DNA from: an uncultured Psychroserpens sp.
GTDB lineage: Bacteria; Bacteroidota; Bacteroidia; Flavobacteriales; Flavobacteriaceae
NCBI RefSeq assembly: GCF_947503375.1
Contig: NZ_CANNDQ010000002.1
Coordinates: 540,473-604,472, forward strand
Direction: 5' to 3'
DNA: 64,000 nucleotides
The translations under genes were made by a program, and so were the position numbers. The notes beneath the pieces were generated by a model, which saw nothing but the letters and a program-made list of their open reading frames with translations, was not told the DNA's origin and searched no databases. Below are positions 63,885 to 64,000 of the stretch, piece by piece (positions within the stretch are counted from its first letter, which is position 1; every line of letters begins with the position of its first letter).

Positions 63885-64000
63885 TTTTATAATTTACTCT
63901 TCTAACTTCAACAATACAAAATGTTTAAGTCTTCATAGAAAGTATTATTTATTAGTTTATTTATGATTATTGGTGTAAAGATTAGATTTTAGATTAAAAA

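Noticed and set aside
1..64000. CRISPR array, insertion sequence, prophage or rRNA operon
   Set aside because: I saw no regularly spaced repeats, transposase or integrase motifs, or rRNA-like sequence anywhere in the window.

Overview
The window is a chromosomal segment of a low-GC bacterium of the family Flavobacteriaceae (Bacteroidota). The evidence is gene content: PorU, PorV and GldJ of the type IX secretion/gliding machinery, a fused hypoxanthine phosphoribosyltransferase-adenylate kinase, a PafA-type phosphatase and a GSCFA protein. Promoters also carry the Bacteroidota-type -7 box TAnnTTTG with a TTG about 19 bases upstream, and there are almost no Shine-Dalgarno sequences. The genus cannot be fixed from the sequence alone; a marine Winogradskyella/Psychroserpens/Lacinutrix-like organism would fit. 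Most of the window is housekeeping core genome. I see no insertion sequence, prophage, CRISPR array or rRNA.

Layout. 1-9.6 kb: an incomplete surface-type lipoprotein, a GSCFA protein, a TPR protein, a very large thioester alpha-2-macroglobulin carrying a SusC-like module, and a DoxX protein. 9.6-14.2 kb: DUF4136 lipoprotein, obg, hpt-adk fusion, purK-purE. 14.4-24.7 kb: M3 oligopeptidase, then a compact accessory-looking operon (GbsR/MarR regulator, two membrane proteins, SAM methyltransferase, TIGR01777 epimerase, ECF sigma factor, zinc-binding anti-sigma factor), a UbiA-like membrane protein and gcvP. 24.8-30.6 kb: KASIII-like ketosynthase, proC, methyltransferase and GT2 glycosyltransferase, facing an exported nuclease and a PafA-like phosphatase. 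30.7-36.4 kb: MlaE/MlaF-type lipid transporter, then DUF389, mannose-1-phosphate guanylyltransferase, SprT-like protein and bestrophin. 36.6-43.98 kb: DUF4349 lipoprotein, two unknown proteins, HAD phosphatase, SDR, M28 peptidase, and pyruvate dehydrogenase E2 and E1-alpha. 44-53 kb: cdd, porV, porU, gldJ and murF. 53-59.2 kb: two tRNA-Val genes, folC, a TonB-ExbD-ExbB system, nhaD and an amino-acid dehydrogenase. 59.3-63.8 kb: two unknown exported proteins, anmK and an acyl-CoA dehydrogenase.

How the parts work together. porU and porV encode the attachment-complex sortase and its shuttle. Each has its own well-formed promoter, and the porV promoter overlaps the 3' end of porU. GDH-nhaD-exbB-exbD-tonB-folC reads as one long minus-strand series coupling sodium/proton exchange, energised outer-membrane transport and central metabolism. 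PafA and the exported nuclease are adjacent and could together release phosphate from nucleic acids.

The strongest candidates for new biology are these. (1) A SusC-like carboxypeptidase-regulatory/TonB-box/plug fragment sits where the bait region of the alpha-2-macroglobulin is expected. (2) The GbsR-methyltransferase-epimerase-ECF-anti-sigma operon has two near-identical palindromic operators flanking the regulator gene, one overlapping the promoter of an apparently leaderless mRNA. (3) Three helically phased TTTACA repeats, laid out like an OmpR/PhoB-type activator box, lie upstream of the DUF4349 lipoprotein gene. (4) The purine-salvage fusion enzyme is lineage-typical rather than new.
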